64,000 nt of DNA. Origin: an uncultured Flavobacteriaceae bacterium (lineage in GTDB: Bacteria; Bacteroidota; Bacteroidia; Flavobacteriales; Flavobacteriaceae). Positions 33,751 through 43,163 of the stretch are shown piece by piece (the first letter of the stretch is position 1; the number at the start of each line of letters is the position of its first letter). Below the pieces are notes generated by a model, which searched no databases, was not told the origin of the DNA, and was given only the letters and a program-made list of their open reading frames with translations. Location: positions 62,001-126,000 of the forward strand of contig CANNAN010000012.1 of the NCBI GenBank assembly GCA_947502635.1, given 5' to 3'. A program made the translations under genes and the position numbers.

Positions 33751-36700
33751 TTAAAATTTAACATTAAGACCAAATGTTACGCTTTTAGGATTTGGATAAA
33801 CCCCAGTATCATAGCCTAAAAATACATTAGAGTTTCCTCCTGCACTAACCTCTGGATCATATCCCTTATAGTCTGTAATTGTGAATAGATTTTGAGCACT
33901 TAATGATAGTTTGACAGAATCAATAAAAGTAGACTCTAAAATACTTTTTGGTAAATCATAAGCTAAGCTTATATTTTTAAATCGAATAAATGTTCCATCT
34001 TCAATATAACGAGAATCTTCAGGTTGTTGTTGATATGTAGATGTTAATGCTGGTACACTCGTATTTTGGTTATTTGCTGTCCAGGCATTTAACTGATCTA
34101 TACTTGTACGAGAACTATCTCCATTTACACCATTAGTTAAAGCTCTATTTATATTAAGTATATCATGTCCTACCATAGATTGAACGAATATATTTAAAGT
34201 AAGGTTTTTATAAGCAAATGTATTATTCAATCCCCAAATAAATTCTGGAGCACCATTTCCTATGGTTGTAATATCATCACTTGTAATCGCATTGTCTCCG
34301 TTAATGTCTTTATATTTTGAATCGCCAGGAGCAGCACCAAAAACAGCGGCTTCAGTAACTTCATCACTTCCCCAAACACCATCACTTACATAACCTTGGA
34401 TATTACCCATTTCTTGACCAACTTCTATTTTAGTTCCTATACCATTAGAGCCACTAAAATTTCCTCCAGCTGGGAAGATAAAGTCATCTTTACCAAGACT
34501 GATAGCTGTAGCTTCGTTAGTTGAGAAATTGAATAATGCATCCCATTTAAAGTCTTCATTATCAATAATGGTTCCTTCTAGCATAAATTCAAAACCTTTG
34601 TTTTCAATTTCACCAGCATTAATTAGCTCTGTAATACCTCCAAGATATGTAGGGGGTGTAACTGTTAGTAATACATCTGTAGTATTTTTTTTGTAATAAT
34701 CAAAACTAGCTGTGAATCTATTATTAAAAAAGGCTATGTCAAATCCAATATCTAACTGAGCTGTGGTTTCCCATTTCAAGTCGTCATTAGTAAAACCACC
34801 AGGACCAACGCCAAAGATAATAGTTGAGCCATCAACAATAGAACCTATCCCTGTTACTAGTGTAGGGAAAGAGCTATATGCGTTAACACCTTCATTTCCT
34901 GTTTCACCCCAACTAGCGCGTAATTTAAAATTATTAATAACTTTAGAATCGCTCAAAAAAGGCTCTTCAGAAATTCTCCAACCTAAAGCAATAGAAGGGA
35001 ATGTAGCATTTTGAAACTTATTTTGAAACTTAGAAGATTGATCTTGTCTCACAGTACTTGTTAATAAGTATTTATCTTTAAATGCATATTCTGCTCTAGC
35101 AAGAAATGATCTTATACCAGATTCAGTTTCGCCAGAAGAAATAGTGTAAGTATCTGCTAAAGCTAAGTTAAAATAAGAACGGTCTAAATTAGTCAAACCA
35201 TTACCAGTTGCTCTAGAGCTAAAATTTTCAATCCAAGTTTCTTCAAAAACACCTTTAAAAGATAGCCTGTGATCTGTATTGAATGTATTCTTATATTCAA
35301 CAATATGAGTATGTTGGTATTGTTGAAATTCATTCTCACCAACAGAAGCTGCAGGAGCTGTTAAGTCTGCCAAATCATCTTTAAAAGTTCTATTAGATGC
35401 ATGTTGTACACGCTTTGCTCCAATAAACACGTAAGATAGGTTTTTAGCAAAATCCCAATTTAAATTAAAATTAAATGTTGTATTATCTGTAAAGAGGTTA
35501 TTGTTTAGACCAAATGCAATTGCAGTAGGTGAAGTTCCAATACCAGAAAATCTTCCTGTATGAGTAGGCCTTCCATCGTCTCCATATGCAGGAACTGTCG
35601 GGCTATAAAGGATTGCAGCAGCTGTTGGATTGAATAATGAGCTGGTGTTTCCAATATTTTTAGATAATTCATCAGAATAATTAATATTAAAGCCCATTTT
35701 TAACTTTTCTGAAACTTCAAAGTTAATATTGGCTCTTACTGCTTCTCTTTGATAATTTGAATTTTCTAAGATCCCCAAATTATCTACTTTATTTCCAGAG
35801 ATGTAATAATCTATTTTACCAGACTTGCCAGAGACTGACAAGTTGTGATTTTGTAAAAGGGCATCAAAACCTTCTCTATAAATTTCCTTTTCCCAATCAG
35901 TACCTCCATTTGTTCTAAAAGCATCAATTTCTGTTTGAGAAAATTCTGTAGTACCATTAACAGTATTAACAACTTCTGCATGTTGGGCTGCAGACAATTT
36001 ACCTATTGAATTTGGCAAATATTGTGTAGTAAGTAGAGAGTTAAATTCTACAATTGGAGTGTCTGTTTTTCCTCTTTTTGTAGTAACTAATACAACACCG
36101 TTAGATCCTCGTGCTCCATAAAGACCTGATGCAGAGGCATCTTTTAAAATCTCTATAGATTGAATATCTGCTGGATTTAAAGCTGTAAAAGAGGCTCCAA
36201 GAACACCATCGATTACATATAATGGATTAGAGTTATTAGTAATGGAGTTAGCACCTCTAATTCTTACAACTGCTACACTACCAGGAGCACCACTTGAGTT
36301 GCTTACTTGAACACCAGGGCTACGACCTTGAAGTGCATCTGATGCGATAGCTATAGGTTGTTCAGCAAAATCTTTTGAGCTTAAAGAAGAAATTGCTCCT
36401 GTAATATCGCTCCTTTTTTGTGTACCGTAACCTACTACGACTACTTCACTAAGTTGTGCAGCATCTTCTGCCAATGTAATCTTGATGCTTGTTTGATTAC
36501 CTACTGTTACTTTTTGTGTTACATAACCAATGAAAGATATAATCAATACATCTGTTGGTAAAGCTGAAATAGTAAAATTACCATCAAAATCTGTAACAGA
36601 TCCCTTAGTTGTTCCTTCAATAAAAATATTAGCACCTGGAATAGACACACCAGCCTCATCTTTGACGATACCGCTAACCGATTGTTGGGCGTTTACTTGT

Positions 36701-36774
36701 TGAAAGCCCATTAATGAGGAAGCCAAAACAAAAAAAGTTAGGCAACTCAATAATTGAGTAAATTGTTTTTTCAT
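33751..36774 (-). CDS. susC: SusC/RagA-family TonB-dependent outer membrane transporter
   Basis: A 1007-residue receptor with a signal peptide (to ~28, VNAQQ), a carboxypeptidase-like regulatory domain (VSGIVKDEAGVSIPGANIFIEGTTKGSVTD..., residues 33-107), a TonB-box-like SEVVVVGYGTQ and a plug domain (GALQ/GRSPGVQV, VIDGV, DIQSIEILKDASASGLYGARGSNGVVLVTTK). A 22-strand barrel follows, ending in the aromatic-terminated NVKF. It forms the outer-membrane pore of the SusCD complex, energised by TonB. It is the first gene of the minus-strand locus. The promoter should lie in the 36775-37000 interval. Confidence 0.95.
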   Translation of the reverse strand: MKKQFTQLLSCLTFFVLASSLMGFQQVNAQQSVSGIVKDEAGVSIPGANIFIEGTTKGSVTDFDGNFTISALPTDVLIISFIGYVTQKVTVGNQTSIKITLAEDAAQLSEVVVVGYGTQKRSDITGAISSLSSKDFAEQPIAIASDALQGRSPGVQVSNSSGAPGSVAVVRIRGANSITNNSNPLYVIDGVLGASFTALNPADIQSIEILKDASASGLYGARGSNGVVLVTTKRGKTDTPIVEFNSLLTTQYLPNSIGKLSAAQHAEVVNTVNGTTEFSQTEIDAFRTNGGTDWEKEIYREGFDALLQNHNLSVSGKSGKIDYYISGNKVDNLGILENSNYQREAVRANINFEVSEKLKMGFNINYSDELSKNIGNTSSLFNPTAAAILYSPTVPAYGDDGRPTHTGRFSGIGTSPTAIAFGLNNNLFTDNTTFNFNLNWDFAKNLSYVFIGAKRVQHASNRTFKDDLADLTAPAASVGENEFQQYQHTHIVEYKNTFNTDHRLSFKGVFEETWIENFSSRATGNGLTNLDRSYFNLALADTYTISSGETESGIRSFLARAEYAFKDKYLLTSTVRQDQSSKFQNKFQNATFPSIALGWRISEEPFLSDSKVINNFKLRASWGETGNEGVNAYSSFPTLVTGIGSIVDGSTIIFGVGPGGFTNDDLKWETTAQLDIGFDIAFFNNRFTASFDYYKKNTTDVLLTVTPPTYLGGITELINAGEIENKGFEFMLEGTIIDNEDFKWDALFNFSTNEATAISLGKDDFIFPAGGNFSGSNGIGTKIEVGQEMGNIQGYVSDGVWGSDEVTEAAVFGAAPGDSKYKDINGDNAITSDDITTIGNGAPEFIWGLNNTFAYKNLTLNIFVQSMVGHDILNINRALTNGVNGDSSRTSIDQLNAWTANNQNTSVPALTSTYQQQPEDSRYIEDGTFIRFKNISLAYDLPKSILESTFIDSVKLSLSAQNLFTITDYKGYDPEVSAGGNSNVFLGYDTGVYPNPKSVTFGLNVKF

Positions 36775-37661
36775 AAAGTTTAATTTAATTGTTTAGTAAT
36801 AAATTAGTTGTAATTGTATTTGTATCAAATACAGTATTTGTAATTAAAACGCAAACGCTTTGTATAGTTTGTAAGAATCACATAAGGTTTTTGAGAATTA
36901 CTTAACAAATATGAAATAAATCTGAAACAATTAATGGATAATTAACTAGACAATAACTGTACACCAAATGAAAAAAAGAGGGTTAAGTTTGTGTAATTAC
37001 TTATAAAATCTAGAAAAAAGAACAAGTACAAAATTTATATTACTAGATAGACTTGTATTAAGTTTTTATAAAATTGTCTATATGTTTTTTTGAAATTGTA
37101 GTATTTTGACTATATAATATCTATGCATAATGATGCATAGAAAAGATAAATATGACAATAATTTAAAATAAAGACCTGTTTTAAATCATATTTAGTATTC
37201 ATATTTTTTTTAATAAATCATTAGCGATAAATATTTTTTTGTTATGGTGAGGCGATTTTAATAATTTATAAAAAAGCTGAGAATATACTTGCTCAAACTA
37301 TTCGAGAGATATGAATGCTCAATTGGCTATCGATATTAATACTTAAAGAGCCTATACTAAGTCAAATTTTGATAAAAAAAGCCATAAAAGAATTTACAAG
37401 TAGAAGTTGGGTTTTATTTTCTACCTTATAAAACAAATATTTCTTTTCGTGATATCGAAATAGAAACTTTTGAAATATCAATCAATGGCATTCAATGCGG
37501 ATTAATAAAAAAAGAAGAATCTAACTGTATTGATTTAGAACCCAGCTCGACAATATTCCAACCTCCTTGAGATGGTGAGTATTATACTTAGAAGTCTGTT
37601 TACAATAATAGTTTCATTTTACTTTTTAACTTCATAACAGCTAAAATTTATAAGCCGATTT
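36775..37661. other. Long AT-rich intergenic region upstream of susC
   Basis: An 887-base region without a confident gene. It contains the palindrome GTATTTGtatCAAATAC (36816-36832) close to susC, with a further GTATTTG at 36834-36840; on the minus strand this gives TTTG-type -7 candidates for susC. A CTATGCATaatgATGCATAG palindrome lies at 37121-37140. A 60-codon open stretch without ATG (37388-37570, NISFRDIEIETFEISINGIQ...) may be a gene remnant. Confidence 0.5.
36816..36832. promoter_or_regulatory. GTATTTG-TAT-CAAATAC palindrome in the susC promoter region
   Basis: Perfect 7+7 inverted repeat 42-58 bases upstream of the susC start, with a third half-site at 36834-36840. It overlaps the region where the minus-strand -7 element must be, so it may be an operator or simply overlapping -7 boxes. 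Confidence 0.4.
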
Positions 37662-39014
37662 TTATTTTGCAGATGTGACAGACCCATATATTCTAGTTTT
37701 AAGAATTTTTTGAATGTCTATGTTGTCTTTTTGAGGAATAAGATAATTGGTTAAATCATCGTTATGATTTAGTAATTCTTCTTTATTTACAAAACCGTAG
37801 CCTAAATAAACTCCACCTTTAATCATAATAAAGGCATCTTCGTTAGTGGTTCTGCCTTTTTCTTTTAATAGCACATCTTGTTGGTTTATAGATATATCAT
37901 TGATGGCTTCAAGAACGCGTTGATTATAATCGAAACTAGATTCTTCATTTTTACAGACACCTTTGCAATCTGTAATACTAAAATGAGAGCAATATGGTAC
38001 AGATTCTTGTAAATGGCAATACTTGGGACACAGGTTGTACTTGGAGCATATTTTTTCAAGATATGATCTTGTATCTCGAACATTAAAAAATGTAATCAAA
38101 GGGTTATTGACTAGCCGACCTTTGTTTATGGCTAAATGCATAATGCCATTTCTATCTTCATAACTAAATATAGCATGAGATTGGATCGTTCTTTTAGAAA
38201 CTTGATTAAAAATAGGAAAGTGGTGTTTAATAGCAGCATCTTCCATTAAAAGAGCAACCAATTCGCTACCAGAAATATCAAAATCAATATCTCTGGTTTC
38301 TCTAACCATTTCTAAAGATTTTTTTGTTTTACTATAAAAATGACTTAAGACTCTTTTCTTAATGTTTATCGCTTTTCCAACATAAATAACATCTCCTTTT
38401 TTATTTTTAAAAAAATAAATACCAGCTTTTTCAGGTAAGGATTCAAATACTTCCTTTGGTAGATTTGGAGGTAGTGTGGCTTCTCTAGAGTTTTTGTTTA
38501 AAAAATCTTTGAAAACTTGATCTGCATTGGGTTGTTTTAATAATAATTCAAATAGAACTATAGTGGCTTCAGCATCACCCCGCGCTCTATGCCTATCTAC
38601 TAAATTTATTTTTAAACTTTTACATAGTTTACCTAAGCTGTATGATTTGTAACCAGGTAATAATTTTCTTGAGAGCCTAATTGTACAAAGCTTTTTTCTT
38701 TTAAAATCGATTCCTAATCTCTTAAATTCACTTTGAATAGCATTATAATCAAAATTAACATTGTGTGCTACAAAAACAGCGTCTTCGGTAATGCTTAAAA
38801 TATCATTGGCTACAGCTTCAAAAACAGGAGCATTGGCAACGAGCTCATCATCGATACCTGTAAGAGCTGTTATGTGAGATGGAATGTAACTTTCTGGATT
38901 AATAAGTGTGGTAAATTCATCAATCACAATGACTCCATCATATTTGAAAATTGAAATCTCTGTAATTCTGTTTCCTTTCCCAGTAGTTTCAACATCAATA
39001 ATGGTATATATCAT
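37662..39014 (-). CDS. DEDDh 3'-5' exonuclease fused to a GIY-YIG domain (DnaQ-Cho/UvrC-like)
   Basis: A 450-residue protein. Residues 1-170 form an epsilon-type exonuclease with DVETTG (Asp7, Glu9), HNVNFDYNAI and HRARGDAEA supplying the DEDDh residues. Residues ~200-285 form a GIY-YIG nuclease fold (AGIYFFKNKKGDVIYVGKAINIKKR), as in UvrC and Cho. The C-terminal third is of unknown fold with a Cys-rich patch (CSKYNLCPKYC...CSHFSITDCKGVC), possibly metal binding. The start overlaps the 3' end of the S24 repressor gene by four bases, so the two are translationally coupled. A DNA-repair role under damage control is likely. Confidence 0.85.
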   Translation of the reverse strand: MIYTIIDVETTGKGNRITEISIFKYDGVIVIDEFTTLINPESYIPSHITALTGIDDELVANAPVFEAVANDILSITEDAVFVAHNVNFDYNAIQSEFKRLGIDFKRKKLCTIRLSRKLLPGYKSYSLGKLCKSLKINLVDRHRARGDAEATIVLFELLLKQPNADQVFKDFLNKNSREATLPPNLPKEVFESLPEKAGIYFFKNKKGDVIYVGKAINIKKRVLSHFYSKTKKSLEMVRETRDIDFDISGSELVALLMEDAAIKHHFPIFNQVSKRTIQSHAIFSYEDRNGIMHLAINKGRLVNNPLITFFNVRDTRSYLEKICSKYNLCPKYCHLQESVPYCSHFSITDCKGVCKNEESSFDYNQRVLEAINDISINQQDVLLKEKGRTTNEDAFIMIKGGVYLGYGFVNKEELLNHNDDLTNYLIPQKDNIDIQKILKTRIYGSVTSAK

Positions 39015-39784
39015 TTTATTATTTTTTCCAAAGCTTTTAATTCAATACCTAGTTCATTAAACATGGTCATAATACTGCTTAATTTTAATTCTTCCTCGCT
39101 ATATTCCTGAGTATTGATACTGCAGGTGAATTCCCAAAGTTCTAAAACTTCATCTATTGGAACACTATAATCATTATATGTTTTATTATCAGATATTAAT
39201 AACAGAGAATTATTAAAATCGATATTATTCATAACACGTTTGTAAACCATCCCATCATTTAGAGTCAATAAAACATAAGTTCTGCCTGTTTTTATTTCAC
39301 TTCTGTCTTCAACAAAACGACCTATAACAAAAGAGCCGTCTTTCATAGGTAACATAGAATCACCTTTAATGGGAAATGCTCTATGTTTTCCAGTAGGTAA
39401 AAAAGGGAGTTTTATTTTTTGAAGTTGTTCAATATATTCTGCATCATCATAGCCAGCCAAATAGCCAGCAGAAGCTTTTATAGGAACAACTTCAATTAAG
39501 TTATTGTTATCGCTATCTACAGTTATAGGGAACAACACACGTTGGTTGTTTAATTCTATAAATGAAAAGTCTGTTGCCTTGGTTAAGTCCTTTCTAAGGA
39601 TTATATCTATAGGGAGTTTAATATAATCAGAAAAACTAATTAAAAACTCAATAGAAGGGGCAGAGCGTCCTTCTTCATAAGAGCTTATACGTGAGCGTGA
39701 TACCTTTAAATCTTCGGCAAGGGCCTCTTGGGAAAGCTTTTTAAGGCTTCTTAGGTGTTGTATGTTTTTTGCTAAAAAATTCAT
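39011..39784 (-). CDS. XRE-family repressor with S24 (LexA-like) peptidase domain
   Basis: A 257-residue protein. It has an N-terminal XRE helix-turn-helix (residues 5-62, LSQEALAEDLKVSRSRISSYEEGRSAPS) and a C-terminal S24/LexA-type fold with the nucleophile Ser in FPIKGDSMLP and a candidate Lys in VYKRV. Such repressors autocleave on DNA damage (RecA-stimulated) and de-repress repair or phage genes. The gene is followed by an overlapping exonuclease/GIY-YIG gene, fitting an SOS-type operon. It is divergent from the eCIS locus, 286 bases away, so it could in principle also influence that promoter. This is speculation. Confidence 0.85.
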   Translation of the reverse strand: MNFLAKNIQHLRSLKKLSQEALAEDLKVSRSRISSYEEGRSAPSIEFLISFSDYIKLPIDIILRKDLTKATDFSFIELNNQRVLFPITVDSDNNNLIEVVPIKASAGYLAGYDDAEYIEQLQKIKLPFLPTGKHRAFPIKGDSMLPMKDGSFVIGRFVEDRSEIKTGRTYVLLTLNDGMVYKRVMNNIDFNNSLLLISDNKTYNDYSVPIDEVLELWEFTCSINTQEYSEEELKLSSIMTMFNELGIELKALEKIIK

Positions 39785-39914
39785 GGCGCTACAAATATAA
39801 GCAATAATTGTTTGTTTTTGTAGCTAAATTTATGATGTAATTCGTTTGTCTCTCTGTACCAGTTGGTTAAGTGAATAAGCAAAAAGGCAGACACCTGTTC
39901 GCCGTCAAAACACT

Positions 39915-39948
39915 TTAAAAAAAAGGGGGTAAATACCCTTTTTTTTAA
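39915..39948. terminator. Long A/T-flanked hairpin between repressor gene and eCIS locus
   Basis: TTAAAAAAAAGGG (39915-39927) pairs with CCCTTTTTTTTAA (39936-39948), with a possible alternative GGGT/ACCC top. Symmetrical A and T runs give terminator character on both strands. It stands between two divergent transcription units, so it more likely insulates the eCIS promoter than ends a known gene. Confidence 0.6.
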
Positions 39949-39958
39949 GGATATCTCC

Positions 39959-40034
39959 TTGCTAATTGTTGGTTCTTAGTTAGTTACTTTGGTGTTCAAT
40001 GTGGTGCCTTTTTGAATTCATAAAAGTAACTAAC
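39959..40034 (+). promoter_or_regulatory. Candidate eCIS promoter with a 12-bp inverted repeat
   Basis: A TTG at 39959-39961 and a -7-like TTACTTTG at 39984-39991 are 22 bases apart. The -7 element overlaps GTTAGTTACTTT (39979-39990), the exact reverse complement of AAAGTAACTAAC (40023-40034). The second arm lies in the presumed leader, 36 bases before the first eCIS ATG. The geometry suits a repressor or looping operator, or an RNA hairpin in the leader. Confidence 0.45.
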
Positions 40035-40070
40035 ATGATGCCTTATTTCTAAACCAATATCAATTTAAAG

Positions 40071-40730
40071 ATGGACTTAAAAGTAATTATCGAGCAGTTG
40101 AGTAAGCTTATTGACCCAGCTCAAACAGTAATTGATATTACTAATATCGCAACACTTAACGATGGCGATGATTTCTTAATTTCAAAATCACCTATTGTAT
40201 TATCTATTGTAAATATTGAGGAAGATAAAACTCAAAAAAACCAATCAACATATTTAAGGGAAACGAATAATCAAACGACTATTTCTCGTTACAACCAACC
40301 CACACAACATCTTATTGTTTCCTTATTGTTTAGTTCTTACAATAAAGATTTATCTAAATACCTTGACGGAATAGACAAGTTAAAAACCATTATTCACTAT
40401 TTCCAACAGAATAAGTCTTTCTATTATAAAAATGATGATACCGAATTAATTACCTACGATACTTTCTTAACAAAAACGGAAATAGAAAAAGATAATTATT
40501 ACAAAATCACTATGGAGTTTGTGAGTTTGAGTATGGAGCAGTTGAACCAAATGTGGTCATATTTAGGTTCAAAATATATGCCTTCTACCTTATATAAAAT
40601 GCGATTATGCATGATTCAAAATACAAATACTGTTCAAGATACAGTCATTAAAAAGGTGGCCATTAACCTTTGGGAAAACGATATCAATAACCCCATAGGA
40701 TTGTTAGAAACCCAAGAGTTTGAAAATTAA
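40071..40730 (+). CDS. eCIS tail terminator/cap protein (Afp16/Pvc16, DUF4255)
   Basis: A 219-residue protein with the DUF4255 pattern: an N-terminal helix, an IVLSIVNIEEDKTQKN strand, YNQPTQHLIVSLLFSSYNKD and a helical WSYLGSKYMPSTLYKMRLCMI segment. In Afp and PVC particles this protein caps the sheath-tube shaft and sets its end. It is the first gene of the locus, the usual position for DUF4255 in Bacteroidota eCIS. The sheath gene follows after 37 bases. Confidence 0.85.
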   Translation: MDLKVIIEQLSKLIDPAQTVIDITNIATLNDGDDFLISKSPIVLSIVNIEEDKTQKNQSTYLRETNNQTTISRYNQPTQHLIVSLLFSSYNKDLSKYLDGIDKLKTIIHYFQQNKSFYYKNDDTELITYDTFLTKTEIEKDNYYKITMEFVSLSMEQLNQMWSYLGSKYMPSTLYKMRLCMIQNTNTVQDTVIKKVAINLWENDINNPIGLLETQEFEN

Positions 40731-40767
40731 ATAAATCAGTACAATTTAAATAATAAATAAAAATGTC

Positions 40768-42684
40768 ATGAATGTAAGTTCACTTAAAACACCCGGAGTA
40801 TATATCAATGAGATTGATGCATTTCCTCCTTCAGTAGCACAAGTAGCTACAGCCGTTCCAGCTTTTATAGGTTTTACCGAAAAAGGCCCCATAGTTCCTA
40901 CTAGAATTTCTTCTTTTATGGAATTTGAACAAATTTTTGGAGGCGCACCAAATCCTACTTCTTTAGAAGTAGAGCTAGATGGAAACCTATTACCAACAGA
41001 CAATTGTAAAGTAACAGAGAGTAAATTTAAGTTATACAATAGTTTACGTCTTTTTTATGGTAACGGAGGTGGTATTTGTTACATTGTTTCAATAGGAGAT
41101 TATACAGCGGCAATTAATAGTGATTCAGACTTTACAGATGGTTTAGATTTATTAAGAAAATTTGACGAACCTACTTTATTGTTGTTTCCTGATGCTATTA
41201 ATTTGGACGCAACAAAATTAGGATTGGTTCACCAACAAGCATTAAGACAATGTGCCGATTTAATGGACCGATTCACTATTATGGACGTGAAACAAGAATC
41301 AGGTCTGTTAACAGATAGCGCAAATTTTAGAGATAGTGTAGGGAATCAAAACCTTAAGTATGGTTCTTCTTATTATCCGTATTTACAAAGTGCATTTCCT
41401 TATGCTTACAGATTTAGCGATATTAATGGTACTGTAGCTGGGAAAGTAAATTTTAAAGGGCTTTTTTCTACAAATACTGTTGTAAAAAACAATATTGAAG
41501 AATTTGAGAAAATAGTAGCAGACTATAATACAGTAAGCGCTGCTTGGACCCCTGCAACTGTTGCAGTTCCTATAGATACACATGCTAAGTTAAAAACAGC
41601 AACCAATGTATGCTGGACACTTTTAAAAACTTTAGGTAAACCAATAGCACCTACATTAACGAGCACAAAAATGGCTGCATTTTCGCAAGATTTGGTAACC
41701 AACTTTTTGAAAAAATATGCACAAGATTTAGTAGATTTTAAATTTGCTTACGAAATACTTAAAAAAGCAGATGGTACTACAGATGTAGACGATTTATCGG
41801 CATTGGATAACGATACAGCTTTTAAAAGTGTATGGGGAAATATTTCAACATATACAGAATCTGCACCTAACCCATATACTGGTTTAATTAGTGTAAGTGT
41901 ACCAGCTGCTGGTCCAATTCCAGCACATGATGCCCCAGATTTTGGAAAAATTCAATTAGTCATTCAAAAATTAAATGCTGCGATAATCAATGCAACAGAA
42001 AATGGATTGATAAGTATGAACGCGTTTTTATTATTCGAAGAAAATAATTTAACCTCTCAAATTCCATTCTATCCAGCTATTATTGAAAAACTTTCGCAAT
42101 CTATGAATACCGTTCCGCCTTCTGGAGCCATTGCAGGGATCTATGCACAAACCGATAATACTAGAGGGGTTTGGAAATCTCCTGCCAATGTGAGTGTTAA
42201 TGGCGTTGTAGGTTTAACAGACGATATTAATGATGCAGAGCAGGAAGATATGAATATCCATGAAACAGGTAAATCAATTAATGCTATTAGAAAATTTACA
42301 GGAAAAGGATTTTTAGTATGGGGAGGCAGAACCTTAGCAGGAAACTCTAACGATTGGCGCTATATAAATGTGAGACGATTGGCCAATATGATTGAAGAAT
42401 CGGTTAAAAAAGCCTGTATGCAATTTGTATTCGAGCCTAATGTTTCTCTAACATGGGTAAGTGTAAAAGGAATGATAGACAATTATTTAAACACATTATG
42501 GAAAGATGGTGCATTAGCTGGCGGAAAACCAGAGCATGCTTTCTTTGTTTCTGTAGGGTTAAATGAAACCATGTCTGCTCAAGATATTTTAGAAGGAAGA
42601 ATGATTGTTAAAATTGGGTATGCGCCTTCAAGACCTGCCGAATTTATTATTCTAGAATTCAAACAAATGCAACAAAAATCTTAA
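40768..42684 (+). CDS. eCIS contractile tail sheath protein (Afp2/3/4-like)
   Basis: A 638-residue phage-type sheath. The N-terminus (LKTPGVYINEIDAFPPSVAQVATAVPAFIGFTEKG) and the C-terminal core (FTGKGFLVWGGRTLAGNSNDWRYINVRRLANMIEESVKKACMQFVFEPN, then MIVKIGYAPSRPAEFIILEF) are the conserved contractile-core segments. A variable outer domain lies in the middle. Afp has three sheath genes; only one is seen here, so a single protein probably builds the whole sheath. The start chosen is the ATG at 40768; an ATG five bases earlier is out of frame. Confidence 0.95.
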   Translation: MNVSSLKTPGVYINEIDAFPPSVAQVATAVPAFIGFTEKGPIVPTRISSFMEFEQIFGGAPNPTSLEVELDGNLLPTDNCKVTESKFKLYNSLRLFYGNGGGICYIVSIGDYTAAINSDSDFTDGLDLLRKFDEPTLLLFPDAINLDATKLGLVHQQALRQCADLMDRFTIMDVKQESGLLTDSANFRDSVGNQNLKYGSSYYPYLQSAFPYAYRFSDINGTVAGKVNFKGLFSTNTVVKNNIEEFEKIVADYNTVSAAWTPATVAVPIDTHAKLKTATNVCWTLLKTLGKPIAPTLTSTKMAAFSQDLVTNFLKKYAQDLVDFKFAYEILKKADGTTDVDDLSALDNDTAFKSVWGNISTYTESAPNPYTGLISVSVPAAGPIPAHDAPDFGKIQLVIQKLNAAIINATENGLISMNAFLLFEENNLTSQIPFYPAIIEKLSQSMNTVPPSGAIAGIYAQTDNTRGVWKSPANVSVNGVVGLTDDINDAEQEDMNIHETGKSINAIRKFTGKGFLVWGGRTLAGNSNDWRYINVRRLANMIEESVKKACMQFVFEPNVSLTWVSVKGMIDNYLNTLWKDGALAGGKPEHAFFVSVGLNETMSAQDILEGRMIVKIGYAPSRPAEFIILEFKQMQQKS

Positions 42685-42717
42685 TAATTAGTGTTTAACT
42701 TTAAAATATAACGAATT

Positions 42718-43158
42718 ATGCCAAATACAGATTTTCCGTTACCAAAGTTCCATTTTAGCGTGCAATGGGGGGGAAGTAAAATAGCTTTTACAGAAGTTTC
42801 AGGTTTAAATAAAGAAATGGATGTTATCGAACACCGTGTAGGATCAAGCCCTAATTTTTTTAAAGAAAAAATGCCAGGTATGCATAAGTTGAGTAACATC
42901 ACTTTAAAAAGAGGTGTGTTTTTAGGCGATAACGAATTTTTTGATTGGTACAATACTGTGGCTCAAAATACAGTAGAAAAAAGAACCATCATCATTTCTC
43001 TTCTAGATGAAAACCAGGAACCAAGAGTGGTATGGACCGTTAATGATTGCTTTATCGTGTCTTTAAAATGTACCGATTTAAAATCTGATGCAAACGAAGC
43101 TGCAATCGATACTGTTGAGGTGGCTAATCATGGTTTTACAATTGAATATAAAGCTTAA
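42718..43158 (+). CDS. eCIS inner tube protein (Afp1/gp19-like), first copy
   Basis: A 146-residue T4 gp19-like tube protein: FPLPKFHFSVQWGGSKIAFTEVSGLNKEMDVIEHR, the LKRGVFLGDNEFFDWYN segment and the EVANHGFTIEYKA ending. It stacks as hexamers to form the rigid inner tube that carries cargo. Immediately downstream is a second, diverged tube gene. By length and family conservation this copy is probably the main tube subunit. Confidence 0.92.
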   Translation: MPNTDFPLPKFHFSVQWGGSKIAFTEVSGLNKEMDVIEHRVGSSPNFFKEKMPGMHKLSNITLKRGVFLGDNEFFDWYNTVAQNTVEKRTIIISLLDENQEPRVVWTVNDCFIVSLKCTDLKSDANEAAIDTVEVANHGFTIEYKA

Positions 43159-43163
43159 CAATT

